Part shown: positions 34,827 to 43,486 of the stretch, piece by piece
Layout: every line of letters starts with the position of its first letter
How positions within the stretch are numbered: the first letter of the stretch is position 1
Assembly (NCBI GenBank): GCA_005879795.1
Contig: VBKJ01000131.1
Coordinates: forward strand, 1-64,000
DNA: 64,000 bases
From: Deltaproteobacteria bacterium
GTDB lineage: Bacteria; Desulfobacterota; Binatia; DP-6
Reading direction: 5' to 3'
Translations under genes and position numbers: made by a program
Notes under the pieces: generated by a model
The model's input: only the letters and a program-made list of their open reading frames with translations
Databases searched by the model: none
Told to the model about the DNA's origin: nothing

Positions 34827-35945
34827 CTATCCGCCACGGGCCACCTCGCCCAGCAGCGCTTCGAGGCGATCCAGGTGGTTCTCCCAGGGGAAGTCCTCGG
34901 CGCGGGCGCGGGCGGCGCGCGCGAAGGCGTCGTGTTCGGGGCCGAGGGCACGCACCAGCGCGCGCGCGAGCGCGTCCAGGTCCTCGGGGTCGTCGATGAC
35001 CAGGGCGGCGAGCGGGCCGTCGAGCAGCTCGGCAGCGCCGGCGCGGCGGGTGGTGACGACCGGGACGCCCGCGGCGCAGGCTTCGAGGACGACGTTGCCG
35101 AAGGCCTCCTGGCGCGAGGGCAGGCACGTGACGTCGGCGGCCGCGAGCACGGCCTCCACGTCGGGGCGCGGGCCGGTCACGCGCACGCGCCTGCCGAGGG
35201 CCTCCGCCTGCCGGCGGTAGGACGCCAGGCGCTCGTCGTCGCCCACCAGGACGAGGGCCGTGTCGCGCGGCGGCGCCTCGCGCCAGAGGCGCAGCAGCAG
35301 ATCGAACCCCTTGCGCGCGAAGCCGCTGCCGATGGCCGCGCACACCCGCTCGCCGTCCGCGAGGCCGAGGGCACGGCGCGCCGCCGGCCCGAGCGTCGCG
35401 CGCCGCGCGGGATGAAAGCGCTCGAGATCGACGCCGTTGTAGAGGACGCGGATCCGCTCGCGCGGCACGCGGTAGTCGGCGGCGACCTCGTCGCGCACCC
35501 GCGCGGAGACGGCGAGGACACGCCGGTAGGCGCCCGGGGCGAAGGCGCGCGCCTCGAGCCGGAGGACGGCGCGGTGGTACGGCCCACGCCAGCGCCGCCG
35601 GAGGCCCGCGGCCTCCATGCGGGCGAGGTAGCTCCGGTGCGTCCCGCCACCGACGCGCACCACGTCCTGGCGCGGCGTGCGCCCGAAGCCCACCACTGCG
35701 TCCCAGCGCTCGCGTGCGACGAGACGCGGCGCCAGGGCCGCGAACGAGAGCAGGCGGACGAGCCGACCGGCGCGCACCACCGGCACGCGCCGGAGCGTGA
35801 CGCCGGGCGGCGCCCGGTCCGCGCGCGCCGCGAAGACGTGCACCTGGTGCCCGCGCGCCGCGAGCCCGGCGGCCATGCGGCGGAGGTCGGCTTCCGTTCC
35901 GCCGCCGGCCAGCCGGCGGTGCATGAAGGCGATCCGCACCCTCAC
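34827..35945 (-). CDS. Glycosyltransferase family 4, WaaG-like
   Basis: A 372-residue GT-B enzyme beginning MRVRIAFMHRRLAGGGTEAD, the glycine-rich loop of WaaG-type LPS-core transferases. DAVVGFGRTPRQDVVRVGGG and HRSYLARMEAAGLRRRW resemble the WaaG acceptor region. RVLYNGVDLERFHP, IGSGFARKGFDLLLRLW and the EX7E SRQEAFGNVVLEACAAGVPV form the donor domain. WaaG adds glucose to heptose II in enterobacteria; the sugar here is uncertain. The start GTG 35945 overlaps the preceding stop as GTGA. Confidence 0.88.
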   Translation of the reverse strand: MRVRIAFMHRRLAGGGTEADLRRMAAGLAARGHQVHVFAARADRAPPGVTLRRVPVVRAGRLVRLLSFAALAPRLVARERWDAVVGFGRTPRQDVVRVGGGTHRSYLARMEAAGLRRRWRGPYHRAVLRLEARAFAPGAYRRVLAVSARVRDEVAADYRVPRERIRVLYNGVDLERFHPARRATLGPAARRALGLADGERVCAAIGSGFARKGFDLLLRLWREAPPRDTALVLVGDDERLASYRRQAEALGRRVRVTGPRPDVEAVLAAADVTCLPSRQEAFGNVVLEACAAGVPVVTTRRAGAAELLDGPLAALVIDDPEDLDALARALVRALGPEHDAFARAARARAEDFPWENHLDRLEALLGEVARGG

Positions 35946-36856
35946 TCCCGGCCGCGCAGCGCGAGCCAGAGCGCGCGCAGGCGGTAGGCGACGTTGCCCG
36001 GGTGGAGCGCGCGCGCCTCGGCCAGCGCCGCGCGCGCGCCCCGCGCGTCGCCCGCCCTGAGACGCGCCGTCGCGAGCCGCCCCCAGCGGCGCGCCTGGCG
36101 GCGGACGAAGACCCTGCGCCCGAGCCGGTCGAGGGTCTCGGGATGCTCGCGCACGAGCTTCTCGGCGAGGCGGATGGCCTCCTCGCGGATGCGCTCGCGG
36201 TCGCGGGCGACGCCGGCCGCGTGGCGCCGGTAGGCGAAGGCGGGCACGTCCAGGAAGGCGGCGCGGAAGCGCAGCGTGACACGCAGCACGAGGTCCAGGT
36301 CGTCCAGGATGGTGAAGCTCGGGTCGAGCGGCCCGGTCGCGTCGAGCGCGCGGCGGGTGAAACACATGCCCTGGAGCTGCCCCAGGTTCCAGCGGAAGAC
36401 CTCGGCGACGCCGATCGGGCGCGCCGCGAGCGCCCGCGCCACGCTCGGCTTTATCCACGGCTCCTCCCGGCCGCCGGGATCGCCCTCGGGGGGCAGCATG
36501 CGGCCGTTCTGGATCACGAGGTCGACGTCGGGGTGCGCCGCGAGGAAGGCGAGCGGCACGGCGAGACGGCCGGGGAGCGCCAGGTCGTCCGAGTCGTGGA
36601 AGGCGATGTAGGGTGCGCGCGCCGCCGCGATGCCGGCGTTGCGGGCGGCGGCGATGCCGGCGTGCGGGCGGATCACCGGGCGCACGCGCGGGTCGCCGAG
36701 GCCGGCCAGCAGCGCCGCCGTACCGTCGGTCGAACCGTCGTCCACCACCACCACCTCGAGGTCCACGTCGCGCTCGGCGAGGAGACTCGCGACGCTCTCG
36801 CCCAGGGCGTGCGCCCGGTCGTAGGTGGGCACGATGACCGAGACCCGGGGGCTCAT
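35942..36856 (-). CDS. Glycosyltransferase family 2
   Basis: A 304-residue GT2. SPRVSVIVPTYDRAHALGES at the N-terminus, LEVVVVDDGSTDGTAALLAG, ARNAGIAAARAPYIAFHDSD (the DxD equivalent HDSDD) and a later FTILDDLDLVLRVTLRFRAA (catalytic ED-like region). The C-terminal 60 residues are Arg/Ala helices. Start and stop overlap both neighbours by 4 nt. It is a cytoplasmic sugar transferase of the LPS-core cluster; donor not assigned. Confidence 0.88.
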   Translation of the reverse strand: MSPRVSVIVPTYDRAHALGESVASLLAERDVDLEVVVVDDGSTDGTAALLAGLGDPRVRPVIRPHAGIAAARNAGIAAARAPYIAFHDSDDLALPGRLAVPLAFLAAHPDVDLVIQNGRMLPPEGDPGGREEPWIKPSVARALAARPIGVAEVFRWNLGQLQGMCFTRRALDATGPLDPSFTILDDLDLVLRVTLRFRAAFLDVPAFAYRRHAAGVARDRERIREEAIRLAEKLVREHPETLDRLGRRVFVRRQARRWGRLATARLRAGDARGARAALAEARALHPGNVAYRLRALWLALRGRE

Positions 36857-37971
36857 GCCGCGCCCACCGCGTCGTCGAAGGCCGCGAACACGCCCGCCGC
36901 GAAGCCCTCGAGCGAGAAGCGCATCAGCAGGCGCTCGCGCGCCGCCGCACCCAGGCGCGCTCGCCGCACGGGATCGCGCAGGAGCGCCACCAGCGCCGCC
37001 GCGAGCGCGCGGGCGTCGCCGGGCGGGACGAGGCACCCGCTCACCCCGTCCTCCAGCATCTCGGGGATGCCGCCCACCCCGCTCGCCACGATCGGGCGCG
37101 CGAGCGCCATCCCCTCGAGGAGCGCGAGCGGGAAGGGGTCGCGCAGCGCCGGGTGGACGAGCACGTCGAGCCGCTCGACGACGGGGAACGGGTTCGGGAG
37201 GAAGCCCGTCACGGACACCGCCTCCGCGAGGCCGAGCGCCTGGATGCGCTCGCGCACGCTGCGCTCGTAGGCCGGATCGCGGAAGGCCCCCACCAGGAGA
37301 GCGCGCGCGCCCGGCACGGCTGCGCGCACCGCGGCCATGGCCTCGGCCAGGACGGCCGGATTCTTCCGCTGATCGAGGTTCCCCACCATGCCGACCCGGG
37401 GGCCGTCGCCGAGCGCCACGTCGGCCGGCACGGGCGCCGCCGCCGCGCGCGCGATGCGCTCCACGTCCAGGCCGTTGTAGACCACGCGGGCCCGCGTCCC
37501 GGGCGCGAAGTCGCCGAGCGCCCGGCGCGCGAGCGCGAGCGAGTCGGCCGAGGGCGCGATCAGGTGTCGGGCTCGGCCGAGGAGGTGCTTGCGATAGGCC
37601 GCGCCGTCGCCGTAGCTCGAGTAGACGTGCACCACCTGCGGCACGCGCGCGAGCCGCCCGGCGAAGAGACAGTACGGGAAGCTCGACAGCGTGCAAGCGT
37701 AGAGGACGTCGGCCCCCCGCGCCAGGCGCGCGAGGCGCAGCACGGTCGCCGGCAGCGCGAGCCGCGCCGGCCAGGCCCGCCAGCGCCGGAGCGCCGGCAG
37801 GTAGGTGACGCGCGCCACGGGGAGGCCCTCCGCGGCCACCTGCGGATGGGGGCCGGCGAGCACGAAGCGGAGCTCCCAGCCGTACCGCGGCGCCGCGGCG
37901 TCGAGCACGCGGAGCGCGCGCAGCATGCCGGCGTGATCCGGATGCCCGAGGGTGACGAGCGCGCGCTTCAT
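36853..37971 (-). CDS. Glycosyltransferase family 4
   Basis: A 372-residue GT-B enzyme starting MKRALVTLGHPDHAGMLRAL. The N-terminal half has ADVLYACTLSSFPYCLFAGR and QVVHVYSSYGDGAAYRKHLL. The donor half has VVYNGLDVERIAR, VGMVGNLDQRKNPAVLAEAM and the EX7E-type ALRDPFPLALLEGMALARPI. ATG 37971 overlaps the upstream kinase stop as ATGA. It is likely a core or O-chain transferase whose sugar is unknown. Confidence 0.88.
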   Translation of the reverse strand: MKRALVTLGHPDHAGMLRALRVLDAAAPRYGWELRFVLAGPHPQVAAEGLPVARVTYLPALRRWRAWPARLALPATVLRLARLARGADVLYACTLSSFPYCLFAGRLARVPQVVHVYSSYGDGAAYRKHLLGRARHLIAPSADSLALARRALGDFAPGTRARVVYNGLDVERIARAAAAPVPADVALGDGPRVGMVGNLDQRKNPAVLAEAMAAVRAAVPGARALLVGAFRDPAYERSVRERIQALGLAEAVSVTGFLPNPFPVVERLDVLVHPALRDPFPLALLEGMALARPIVASGVGGIPEMLEDGVSGCLVPPGDARALAAALVALLRDPVRRARLGAAARERLLMRFSLEGFAAGVFAAFDDAVGAA

Positions 37972-38759
37972 GCGACCGCCTCGGGGTCGAAGGGCCCGCC
38001 GCTCCGCATGAGCTCCCGGAAGCCGGCGCGCGCCGCGGCCGCCTCGGGGATGCGGTCGACGGCGCAGCGGCGCGCCACGGTCTTCGCGACCAGCCAGCGG
38101 GCGAGACGCCGGTGGGTCCGGCGCGAGAGGCCGCGTCCCGCCGCATAGGCCGCGAGCACGCGCGCCCGGTCGCTCAAGGTGAGCCCGGGCACGACGAAGC
38201 GCCCGAGCTGGACCAGATTCCGGCGCCCGACCAGGCCGACCAGCAGCCGGCTCCGCCGCGTGCGGTCGTTGTCGAGGAAGATGAAGCACTCGCCGACGAC
38301 GCGGACGTTGGGGGGCACGAGATCGCCGTGCACGAAGCCCGCGCGGTGGAGGCGCGCCACCTCGGCGCCGAGGCGGCGGAGCAGCGCGCGCTTCTCGCCG
38401 GGGCGCGCGCGCCGCCGGGCGACCGCCGCGAGCAGGTCCTCGCCGCCCACGTCGCGCATGACGAGGAGCCCCGCGCCGCCGCGCCGTGCGGCCGCGACCA
38501 CCTCGGGGGCGGCGAGCCCCGCGCCGGCGAGCGCCTGCCCCATGCGCAGCGCGCGTGCGGCCCGCCAGCCGCCCGGCGCCGGATAGGTCTTCACGAAGAG
38601 CGCGCCGCCAGGTGCGGAGAGCGAGAGGGTGCGCGCGTGGCGCGACGCGCGCCCGACGTCTCCCGCCGCGGCCGCCAGGCAGGCGGCCGGATCGATCCCC
38701 GCCGCCGCGTCGACCCAGCCGCGCCACCCCTCCGCCTGCCAGGGCATCCGGGCGGTCAT
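37968..38759 (-). CDS. LPS core kinase, WaaP/InaA-like
   Basis: A 263-residue kinase-like protein. GGALFVKTYPAPGGWRAARA contains the ATP-anchoring Lys, LVMRDVGGEDLLAAVARRRA the hinge region, and the catalytic loop is FVHGDLVPPNVRV with the metal-binding Asp in IFLDNDRTRRS. The C-terminal RRNLVQLGRFVVPGLTLSDR is typical of WaaP/KdkA families. It should phosphorylate an inner-core heptose or Kdo, which strengthens outer-membrane packing via divalent cations. It lies between a GT9 and a GT4, overlapping both. Confidence 0.87.
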   Translation of the reverse strand: MTARMPWQAEGWRGWVDAAAGIDPAACLAAAAGDVGRASRHARTLSLSAPGGALFVKTYPAPGGWRAARALRMGQALAGAGLAAPEVVAAARRGGAGLLVMRDVGGEDLLAAVARRRARPGEKRALLRRLGAEVARLHRAGFVHGDLVPPNVRVVGECFIFLDNDRTRRSRLLVGLVGRRNLVQLGRFVVPGLTLSDRARVLAAYAAGRGLSRRTHRRLARWLVAKTVARRCAVDRIPEAAAARAGFRELMRSGGPFDPEAVA

Positions 38760-39754
38760 TGCGCCAGCACCGCCGCGGCGCGCGCCACGACCGCATCGGC
38801 CGCGACGTCGCGCATGCACACGCGCCCGATCGGGCAGGCGCGGAGGAAGCAGGGCGCGCACGGGGCCCGTCCCACCACCGTCAGGCGCTCGCAGCCGAAG
38901 GGCGCGGAGCGCACCGGGCTGGTCGGGCCCCACAGCGACAGCGCCGGGGTGCCGAGCGCCGCCGCCAGGTGCAGCGCGCCCGAGTCGGGACCGAAGGCGA
39001 GCCGGGCCCGGGCGAGGACGGCAAGCAGCTGCCGGAGCGTGGTGCGGCCCACCAGATCGCGCACGCCGCCGTCGATCGCGCGCAGCGTATCGAGCGCGAA
39101 GGGCGCGTCGGCCGCGGCGCCGAGCAGGACCGCGCTCGCGCCGTGCCGCGCGTGCAGCTCGCGCAGCACGGCCGCGGTGTCCTCCGCGAACCAGCGCCGG
39201 CTCGGGCACGAGGAGCCGACGCACGCGGCCACCAGCGGGCCGTCGAGGCCGGCGGTCAGCGCCGCCGCGTCCCCCGCCTCCTCGGCCGACGGCGCGAGCC
39301 CGAACTCGATCGGCACGGGCGGAAGGCCGAGGGCCTCGGCGAAGGCCAGGAACTGGGCGAGCTTCGGCCGCTCGATCCCCTGGGGCGGGAGGCGGCGCGT
39401 GGCGAGGAGCCAGCTCCCCTCGCGCCCGTCGGCGCGCGCGAAGGCGAGTCGCTCGGCCGCACCCGAGGCACGCGCGATGAGCGCGCTCTTGATGCCCCGT
39501 CCGAGGTCGAGGGCCACCTGGTAGCGCTCTCGGCGCACGCGCTGCAGGAACGGCGGCAGGGCGCGGATGCCCCGCGGGCGCTCGAAGACGTGCAGCCGGT
39601 CGAGCCACGGGTGGCCGGAGAGGAGCGGCGCCGAGGGCGGCTCCACGGCCCAGCCGAGCCAGGCGTCGGGCCGCGCGCGCCGGATGCGCCCGAGGAGCGG
39701 GAGGGCGCGGATCACGTCGCCGAGCGCGCCGGGCAGGACGATCAGCAGCCGCAC
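38756..39754 (-). CDS. Glycosyltransferase family 9 (heptosyltransferase)
   Basis: A 332-residue ADP-heptose:LPS heptosyltransferase-type enzyme. MRLLIVLPGALGDVIRALPL carries the conserved GALGD. DVALDLGR-like ALDLGRGIKSALIARASGA follows. The C-terminal ARLAFGPDSGALHLAAALGT (DSGxxHLA) and LWGPTSPVRSAPFG are diagnostic. Four Cys near the end (CAPCFLRACPIGRVC) may bind metal, as in several heptosyltransferase relatives. The start is GTG 39754, overlapping the next gene by 13 nt. Heptose I or II specificity is not resolved. Confidence 0.92.
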   Translation of the reverse strand: MRLLIVLPGALGDVIRALPLLGRIRRARPDAWLGWAVEPPSAPLLSGHPWLDRLHVFERPRGIRALPPFLQRVRRERYQVALDLGRGIKSALIARASGAAERLAFARADGREGSWLLATRRLPPQGIERPKLAQFLAFAEALGLPPVPIEFGLAPSAEEAGDAAALTAGLDGPLVAACVGSSCPSRRWFAEDTAAVLRELHARHGASAVLLGAAADAPFALDTLRAIDGGVRDLVGRTTLRQLLAVLARARLAFGPDSGALHLAAALGTPALSLWGPTSPVRSAPFGCERLTVVGRAPCAPCFLRACPIGRVCMRDVAADAVVARAAAVLAQ

Positions 39755-40506
39755 GCGTCCCCCAGGACGAGGCGCGGGTCGTGGCCCGTGTAGGCGGCGC
39801 GGAAGGCGCGGCGCTCCTCGGCGCCGGCGAGCCGCCCTCCGGGATCGAGCTTGGCGAGCGAGCGTACGAGACGGCGGAGGTTCCGGCCGCGCGCGGGCGC
39901 GCGCAACGGAGCGGCGCCGAGCCAGGCGCGGTCGAAGTCGAGGAGTGCCACGCGCACGCCCTCGGGGCCGGGGTGGACGAGGAGGTTCCGCAGGTTCAGG
40001 TCGGCGTGGAACACGCCCGCCGCGTGCAACCCGGCGACGGCGCGCCCGGCGGCGGCGGCGAGCCCGCAGCGGGCTCCCCGATCGGCCGCCCGGCGGAGCG
40101 CCTCGAGCAGGGTCGTGGCCTCGGGCACCTCGGCCGTCACGAGCGCCCCGCGGTACGCGAACCGGCCCTCGACGCGCGCCGCGAGCACCTCGGCGGCGGC
40201 CACCCCGCGGCGGCGCGCCTCGACGGTGAGCGCGAGCTCGTGGAACGGCCGCGGGCGGAGTCCGAAGTAGGTCTCGCGCAGCAGGCGAGCGGCGAGCCCG
40301 CCCCGCCGGCAGATGCGCAGCACCAGGGGCGCGCCCTCGCCGACCCGGACGCGGTAGGCGGGGCCACGGCCCGAGGCGATCGCCTCGGTCCCTAGCGGCA
40401 GCTCGAGCCGGGCCGCGAGCAGCCAGGGCGCGAGCGCCTGAATCAGGTCCGTGCGGATCGCGGCCCGCACCGCCCCCGAGCGCAGGAGAGCGTACGATGC
40501 CGGCAT
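39742..40506 (-). CDS. Kdo kinase (KdkA) / WaaP-like LPS kinase
   Basis: A 254-residue kinase. GRGPAYRVRVGEGAPLVLRI is the N-lobe, RGALVTAEVPEATTLLEALR the hinge, VFHADLNLRNLLVHPGPEGV the catalytic loop (HADLNLRN), and VALLDFDRAWLG the metal-binding Asp segment. This HADLN pattern with LLDFDR resembles 3-deoxy-D-manno-octulosonic acid kinases that phosphorylate Kdo O4. It is the most canonical of the three kinase domains in the island. Start ATG 40506 is 2 nt after the upstream stop. Confidence 0.87.
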   Translation of the reverse strand: MPASYALLRSGAVRAAIRTDLIQALAPWLLAARLELPLGTEAIASGRGPAYRVRVGEGAPLVLRICRRGGLAARLLRETYFGLRPRPFHELALTVEARRRGVAAAEVLAARVEGRFAYRGALVTAEVPEATTLLEALRRAADRGARCGLAAAAGRAVAGLHAAGVFHADLNLRNLLVHPGPEGVRVALLDFDRAWLGAAPLRAPARGRNLRRLVRSLAKLDPGGRLAGAEERRAFRAAYTGHDPRLVLGDACGC

Positions 40507-40508
40507 CC

Positions 40509-41237
40509 TCACCGCGGCCGCGCGGCCTCCTCCCGCCGCATCTCCCAGAGCTTGGCGTAGGCGACCAGCGCCCGATAGCCGCCCAGCACGGCGAGCGTCC
40601 AGCGTCCCCAGAACCCTCCCGCCGGGCCGTGCGCCACGAGCGCCCGCCCGCTCGCCACGAGGGGCGGGATCACGAGATGCCAGGCGCGCGGGCGGACGTG
40701 CCGCGCGTGCAGCAGCGCGGCGAGCGTCGCCGCCTGCGCGTCGAGCTCCTCGACCGCGGCGGCGAGCGTCGGGACGCCGTGCGCGATGAGGCGCTCGGGG
40801 AGCTCGGGTGCGCGTCCGCCGTCGAGCACGAGCTCGGGCGTGAGGCCGGTCCGCAGGCGGAGGCGCGCGCCGGCGCGGAGCGCCAGGCGGACGGGCGCGC
40901 GCCGGAGCCGGAGCGTCGTCCCGAACGCGCTCACCTCCTGCGCGATGCGATAGGCGCGCGCGGCGGGGGCCTCCACCGCGCTCGCGATGGCGGCAGCGAG
41001 CGGCGCCCCGACCGCCTCGTGCTCCTCGACGAGGAGAAGCCACGGGGCCGCGGCCGCCTCGGCCGGGTCGCCACCCCGCCGCACACCGCTCGGTAGCGGT
41101 TCCGTACCGAGGCGTCCGGCAGGATCGAGCACGATCCGCTCGCCCGCCCACGCGACGCTGTCCAGGGCGCGCTCGAGGCGCGCTCCGCCGCGGCTCGCGA
41201 GCACGACCGCGGCGACGTCCTGGAGCGACGCTCTCAT
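40509..41237 (-). CDS. Degenerate WaaE-like glycosyltransferase family 2 homologue (possible pseudoenzyme)
   Basis: A 242-residue protein that follows the WaaE-like GT2 domain of the fusion gene along its length. AAVVLASRGGARLERALDSV corresponds to its CTVVCQDEEAHMVPCLESV. AGERIVLDPAG (31-41) stands where the active domain has IVVVDGGS. LLLVEEHEAVG (67-77) stands where it has NLDADERVS, so both catalytic acidic motifs are lost. The C-terminal FWGRWTLAVLGGYRALVAYA and KLWEMRREE match the amphipathic tail. It retains good start/stop coupling (ATGA at 41237), which argues for a maintained, non-catalytic or altered function. Confidence 0.7.
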   Translation of the reverse strand: MRASLQDVAAVVLASRGGARLERALDSVAWAGERIVLDPAGRLGTEPLPSGVRRGGDPAEAAAAPWLLLVEEHEAVGAPLAAAIASAVEAPAARAYRIAQEVSAFGTTLRLRRAPVRLALRAGARLRLRTGLTPELVLDGGRAPELPERLIAHGVPTLAAAVEELDAQAATLAALLHARHVRPRAWHLVIPPLVASGRALVAHGPAGGFWGRWTLAVLGGYRALVAYAKLWEMRREEAARPR

Positions 41238-42298
41238 CGCACGGCGGCTGCGCCCGCCGTCGTCCCGAGCGCCGCGCGCGCCGCGGCGAGCACCGCCGCG
41301 GGCGGGACGAGCCGCATGCAGTCCTCGGTGCCGCGCGGGCAGCGTCGCCCGCCGTGGCGGCCGCAGGGCCGGCAGGCGAGATCGGCCTCCACCACGGTCG
41401 TGCGCGGCCCCCAGGGCCCGTAGCCGAGCGCGGGCGTGGTGGCGCAGAAGACCGCCACCACCGGCACGCCGCGCGCGCAGGCGATGTGCATGGGCGCGCT
41501 GTCGTTGGCGATGAGCAACGCCAGGCGATCGACGACCGCGACCATGGTGGGGAGATCCGTGCGCCCGGCGAGCACCGTGGCGCAACCGCCGGCGCGATGG
41601 TTGATCTCCGCCGCGAGCGCCGCGTCGTCCGGGGCGCCGAGGACGACGCAGCGCGCCCCCTCCGCCGCCAGCGCGCCGATCACGGCCGCGAAGCCCTCCG
41701 GCGCCCAGCGCTTCGTGGTCCACACCGAGCCGGGCGCCACGCCGACCAGCGGGCCGGCACCGGGCGGCAGCAGCGCGGCGGCGCGGCCCGGTGCTTCGGG
41801 AGCGATCGGGACGTGGAGCGGCGGGGGCTCCGCCTCGCCGCCGCCGAAGGGCGCCAGCAGGGCCAGGTTCCGCTCCACGTCGTGGCGCCCGCGGTCGCGC
41901 GGCACGCGCTCGTGGAAGAGGCGCGCGCCGCGGCTCTCGCGGAAGCCCACGCGCCGCGGGATGCCCGCCGCCGCGAGCAGCAGCGCCGTGCGCAGCGAGC
42001 GATGCGGCGACACGGCCACCTCGAAGCGCTCGGCGCGCAGGCGGCGCGCCGTGCCGAGCCAGCCGAGCGCGCCGCCGTCGGCGCCCCGCTTGTCGTCCAC
42101 CAGCACCTGGTCGACGTCCGGGTGCCCCGCCACCAAGGACGCCGCCTCGGGACGTACGAGGAACGCCAGGCGGCGCGGCGCGAGCCGACGGCGGAGCGCG
42201 GAGACGAGCGGCGTGGTCAGGACGACGTCGCCGAGGAAGCTCGTCTGCACCACGAGCAGCGCCGGCCCGCGGGCATCAGGGGAGGCGGCGGGCTTCAT
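41234..42298 (-). CDS. waaF: Glycosyltransferase family 9, heptosyltransferase II-like
   Basis: A 354-residue GT9. ALLVVQTSFLGDVVLTTPLV (FLGDV nucleotide loop), RFEVAVSPHRSLRTALLLAA, PLVGVAPGSVWTTKRWAPEG and IANDSAPMHIACARGVPVVA are the WaaF signature blocks (PGS.W.TKRW; NDSxxxH). It transfers heptose from ADP-heptose to the inner core. A Cys cluster (CRPCGRHGGRRC) sits near the C-terminus. The start ATG 42298 overlaps the trm112-type gene by 23 nt. WaaF rather than WaaC or WaaQ is a likely but unproven assignment. Confidence 0.9.
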   Translation of the reverse strand: MKPAASPDARGPALLVVQTSFLGDVVLTTPLVSALRRRLAPRRLAFLVRPEAASLVAGHPDVDQVLVDDKRGADGGALGWLGTARRLRAERFEVAVSPHRSLRTALLLAAAGIPRRVGFRESRGARLFHERVPRDRGRHDVERNLALLAPFGGGEAEPPPLHVPIAPEAPGRAAALLPPGAGPLVGVAPGSVWTTKRWAPEGFAAVIGALAAEGARCVVLGAPDDAALAAEINHRAGGCATVLAGRTDLPTMVAVVDRLALLIANDSAPMHIACARGVPVVAVFCATTPALGYGPWGPRTTVVEADLACRPCGRHGGRRCPRGTEDCMRLVPPAAVLAAARAALGTTAGAAAVR

Positions 42299-42446
42299 CG
42301 ATCAGCATGATCGGGATGTCGTCCTTGATCGCGTACTCGAGCTTGCAGCTCGCGCACACGAGCCCGTCCCCCGAGGGGGTGAGCGTGACCTCGCCCTTGC
42401 ACTGCGGGCAGGCGAGGATCGCGAGCAGCTCCTCACTGATGGCCAT
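42276..42446 (-). CDS. Trm112/YcaR family small zinc-ribbon protein
   Basis: A 56-residue protein: MAISEELLAILACPQCKGEV then DGLVCASCKLEYAIKDDIPI MLIDEARRLP. Two CxxC pairs (CPQC, CASC) form the zinc ribbon of Trm112-like proteins, which often lie beside lpxK or LPS genes. ATG 42446 is preceded by GGAGGAGGGG at 5-6 nt, a very strong ribosome site; ATG 42464 is less well placed. The first gene of the LPS-core island. Its partner methyltransferase is not in the window. Confidence 0.88.
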   Translation of the reverse strand: MAISEELLAILACPQCKGEVTLTPSGDGLVCASCKLEYAIKDDIPIMLIDEARRLP

Positions 42447-42699
42447 GAACGCCCCTCCTCCCACTCCCCCGTAGCGTCAATCGCTGCGCAAATCCAACTG
42501 GTCGTGGCCCCACTCCGCCGCGGCGCCGCCCGCACCCGGGGCCCCGGCTTCGTCGAGCAGGCGTTCCGGAACCACCTCGGGTTTTGGCATTGGCGAGCCG
42601 AACGGCTGCCGGACGGAGCTGGAGCCGCTGATCGAGACGTGGGGTGGACGGCCAGCCGAGCCACAGCCCAGCGCGGGCCAGCTCGGATCGAACCGACGC

Positions 42700-42942
42700 T
42701 CAGACCGGGTCCGACCCGTCCAGCAGCGAGCTGCCGAGCCGGGCGTCGAGTCGCTCGAGAGCCCTCCACGCGAGTCTGCTCGGCTTCACGTGGCCGTTCT
42801 CCCACCGGCTCACGGTGGAGAAGGTGACGCTCAGGGCCTGCGCCAGCCCCTCCTGCGTGATCCCGATGCGGCGGCGCCAGGCGCGGATGATGACGCCGGC
42901 GTGCAGCGCCGTTCCATCCCCTGCCCAGCCCGGTGTGAGCAT
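42700..42942 (-). CDS. XRE-family helix-turn-helix regulator
   Basis: An 80-residue frame from ATG 42942 (MLTPGWAG) with a clear HTH: IIRAWRRRIGITQEGLAQAL followed by SVTFSTVSRWENGHVKPSRL (recognition helix TFSTVSRWENG). The open frame continues upstream for about 160 more codons without recognisable domains, so I start at the Met just ahead of the HTH. It stands alone in the lower-GC gap between the LPS-core island and lpxK. The target is unknown; local control of either cluster is a guess. Confidence 0.62.
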   Translation of the reverse strand: MLTPGWAGDGTALHAGVIIRAWRRRIGITQEGLAQALSVTFSTVSRWENGHVKPSRLAWRALERLDARLGSSLLDGSDPV

Positions 42943-43486
42943 GCCTGCCGTTCTGGGCGACGAGAGCAACCGAGATGCCACCGCGGGGCCGCAAGCTTCA
43001 CTCTCAGGCGCCCGGCCGTCACGACGTTCCTGGTGGCCAGGCTCTGCGACCAAGAGAATGGGCAGTCTCCCATTCGGGACGCTGTCTACAATAATAGAAG
43101 AGGACCCTGCCCTCTCGCGGACGGTCTTGCGCGCTGTCATCGTGCTCTCACGGCCTCCCGGTGCGCTTGGCATCGTTGAACCCAACCGCCGCGCGGGGAT
43201 GATCCGGATGAGCCCGCACGGCGGAGCGAGCCGGGAGGCGACTCGTCCCCGTCCGTACGATTGGTCGGAGCGCCGGTCGCCCCCCGGCTCGTCGGGTGGG
43301 GACAGATTGCTAACTAAAGGGGGGCCTCGACTCCGGCAATCCCAAAAAGACGGGAGAACGATGGTGAAGGCGAGTGTACGCATTCGGAGAGGATTGGGCT
43401 CACTCGATGAGTCCGCGACCGCTGCATGGAGCATGTACGTACTCGTGTAAGCACGGCGGATCGAGCAGACGCCGAGGCGGTGGCCG
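42943..43486. other. Lower-GC, apparently non-coding region
   Basis: A 544-nt stretch between the XRE gene and lpxK. It is less GC-rich than the rest, with AATAATAGAAGA-type and AACTAAAG-type stretches. A long minus-strand frame continues from the XRE gene into it, but the predicted peptide looks like low-information sequence (one patch SSSIIVDSVPNGRLPILLVA could be a decayed remnant). No RNA gene, terminator or repeat was identified. It may be a remnant of inserted DNA. Confidence 0.5.
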
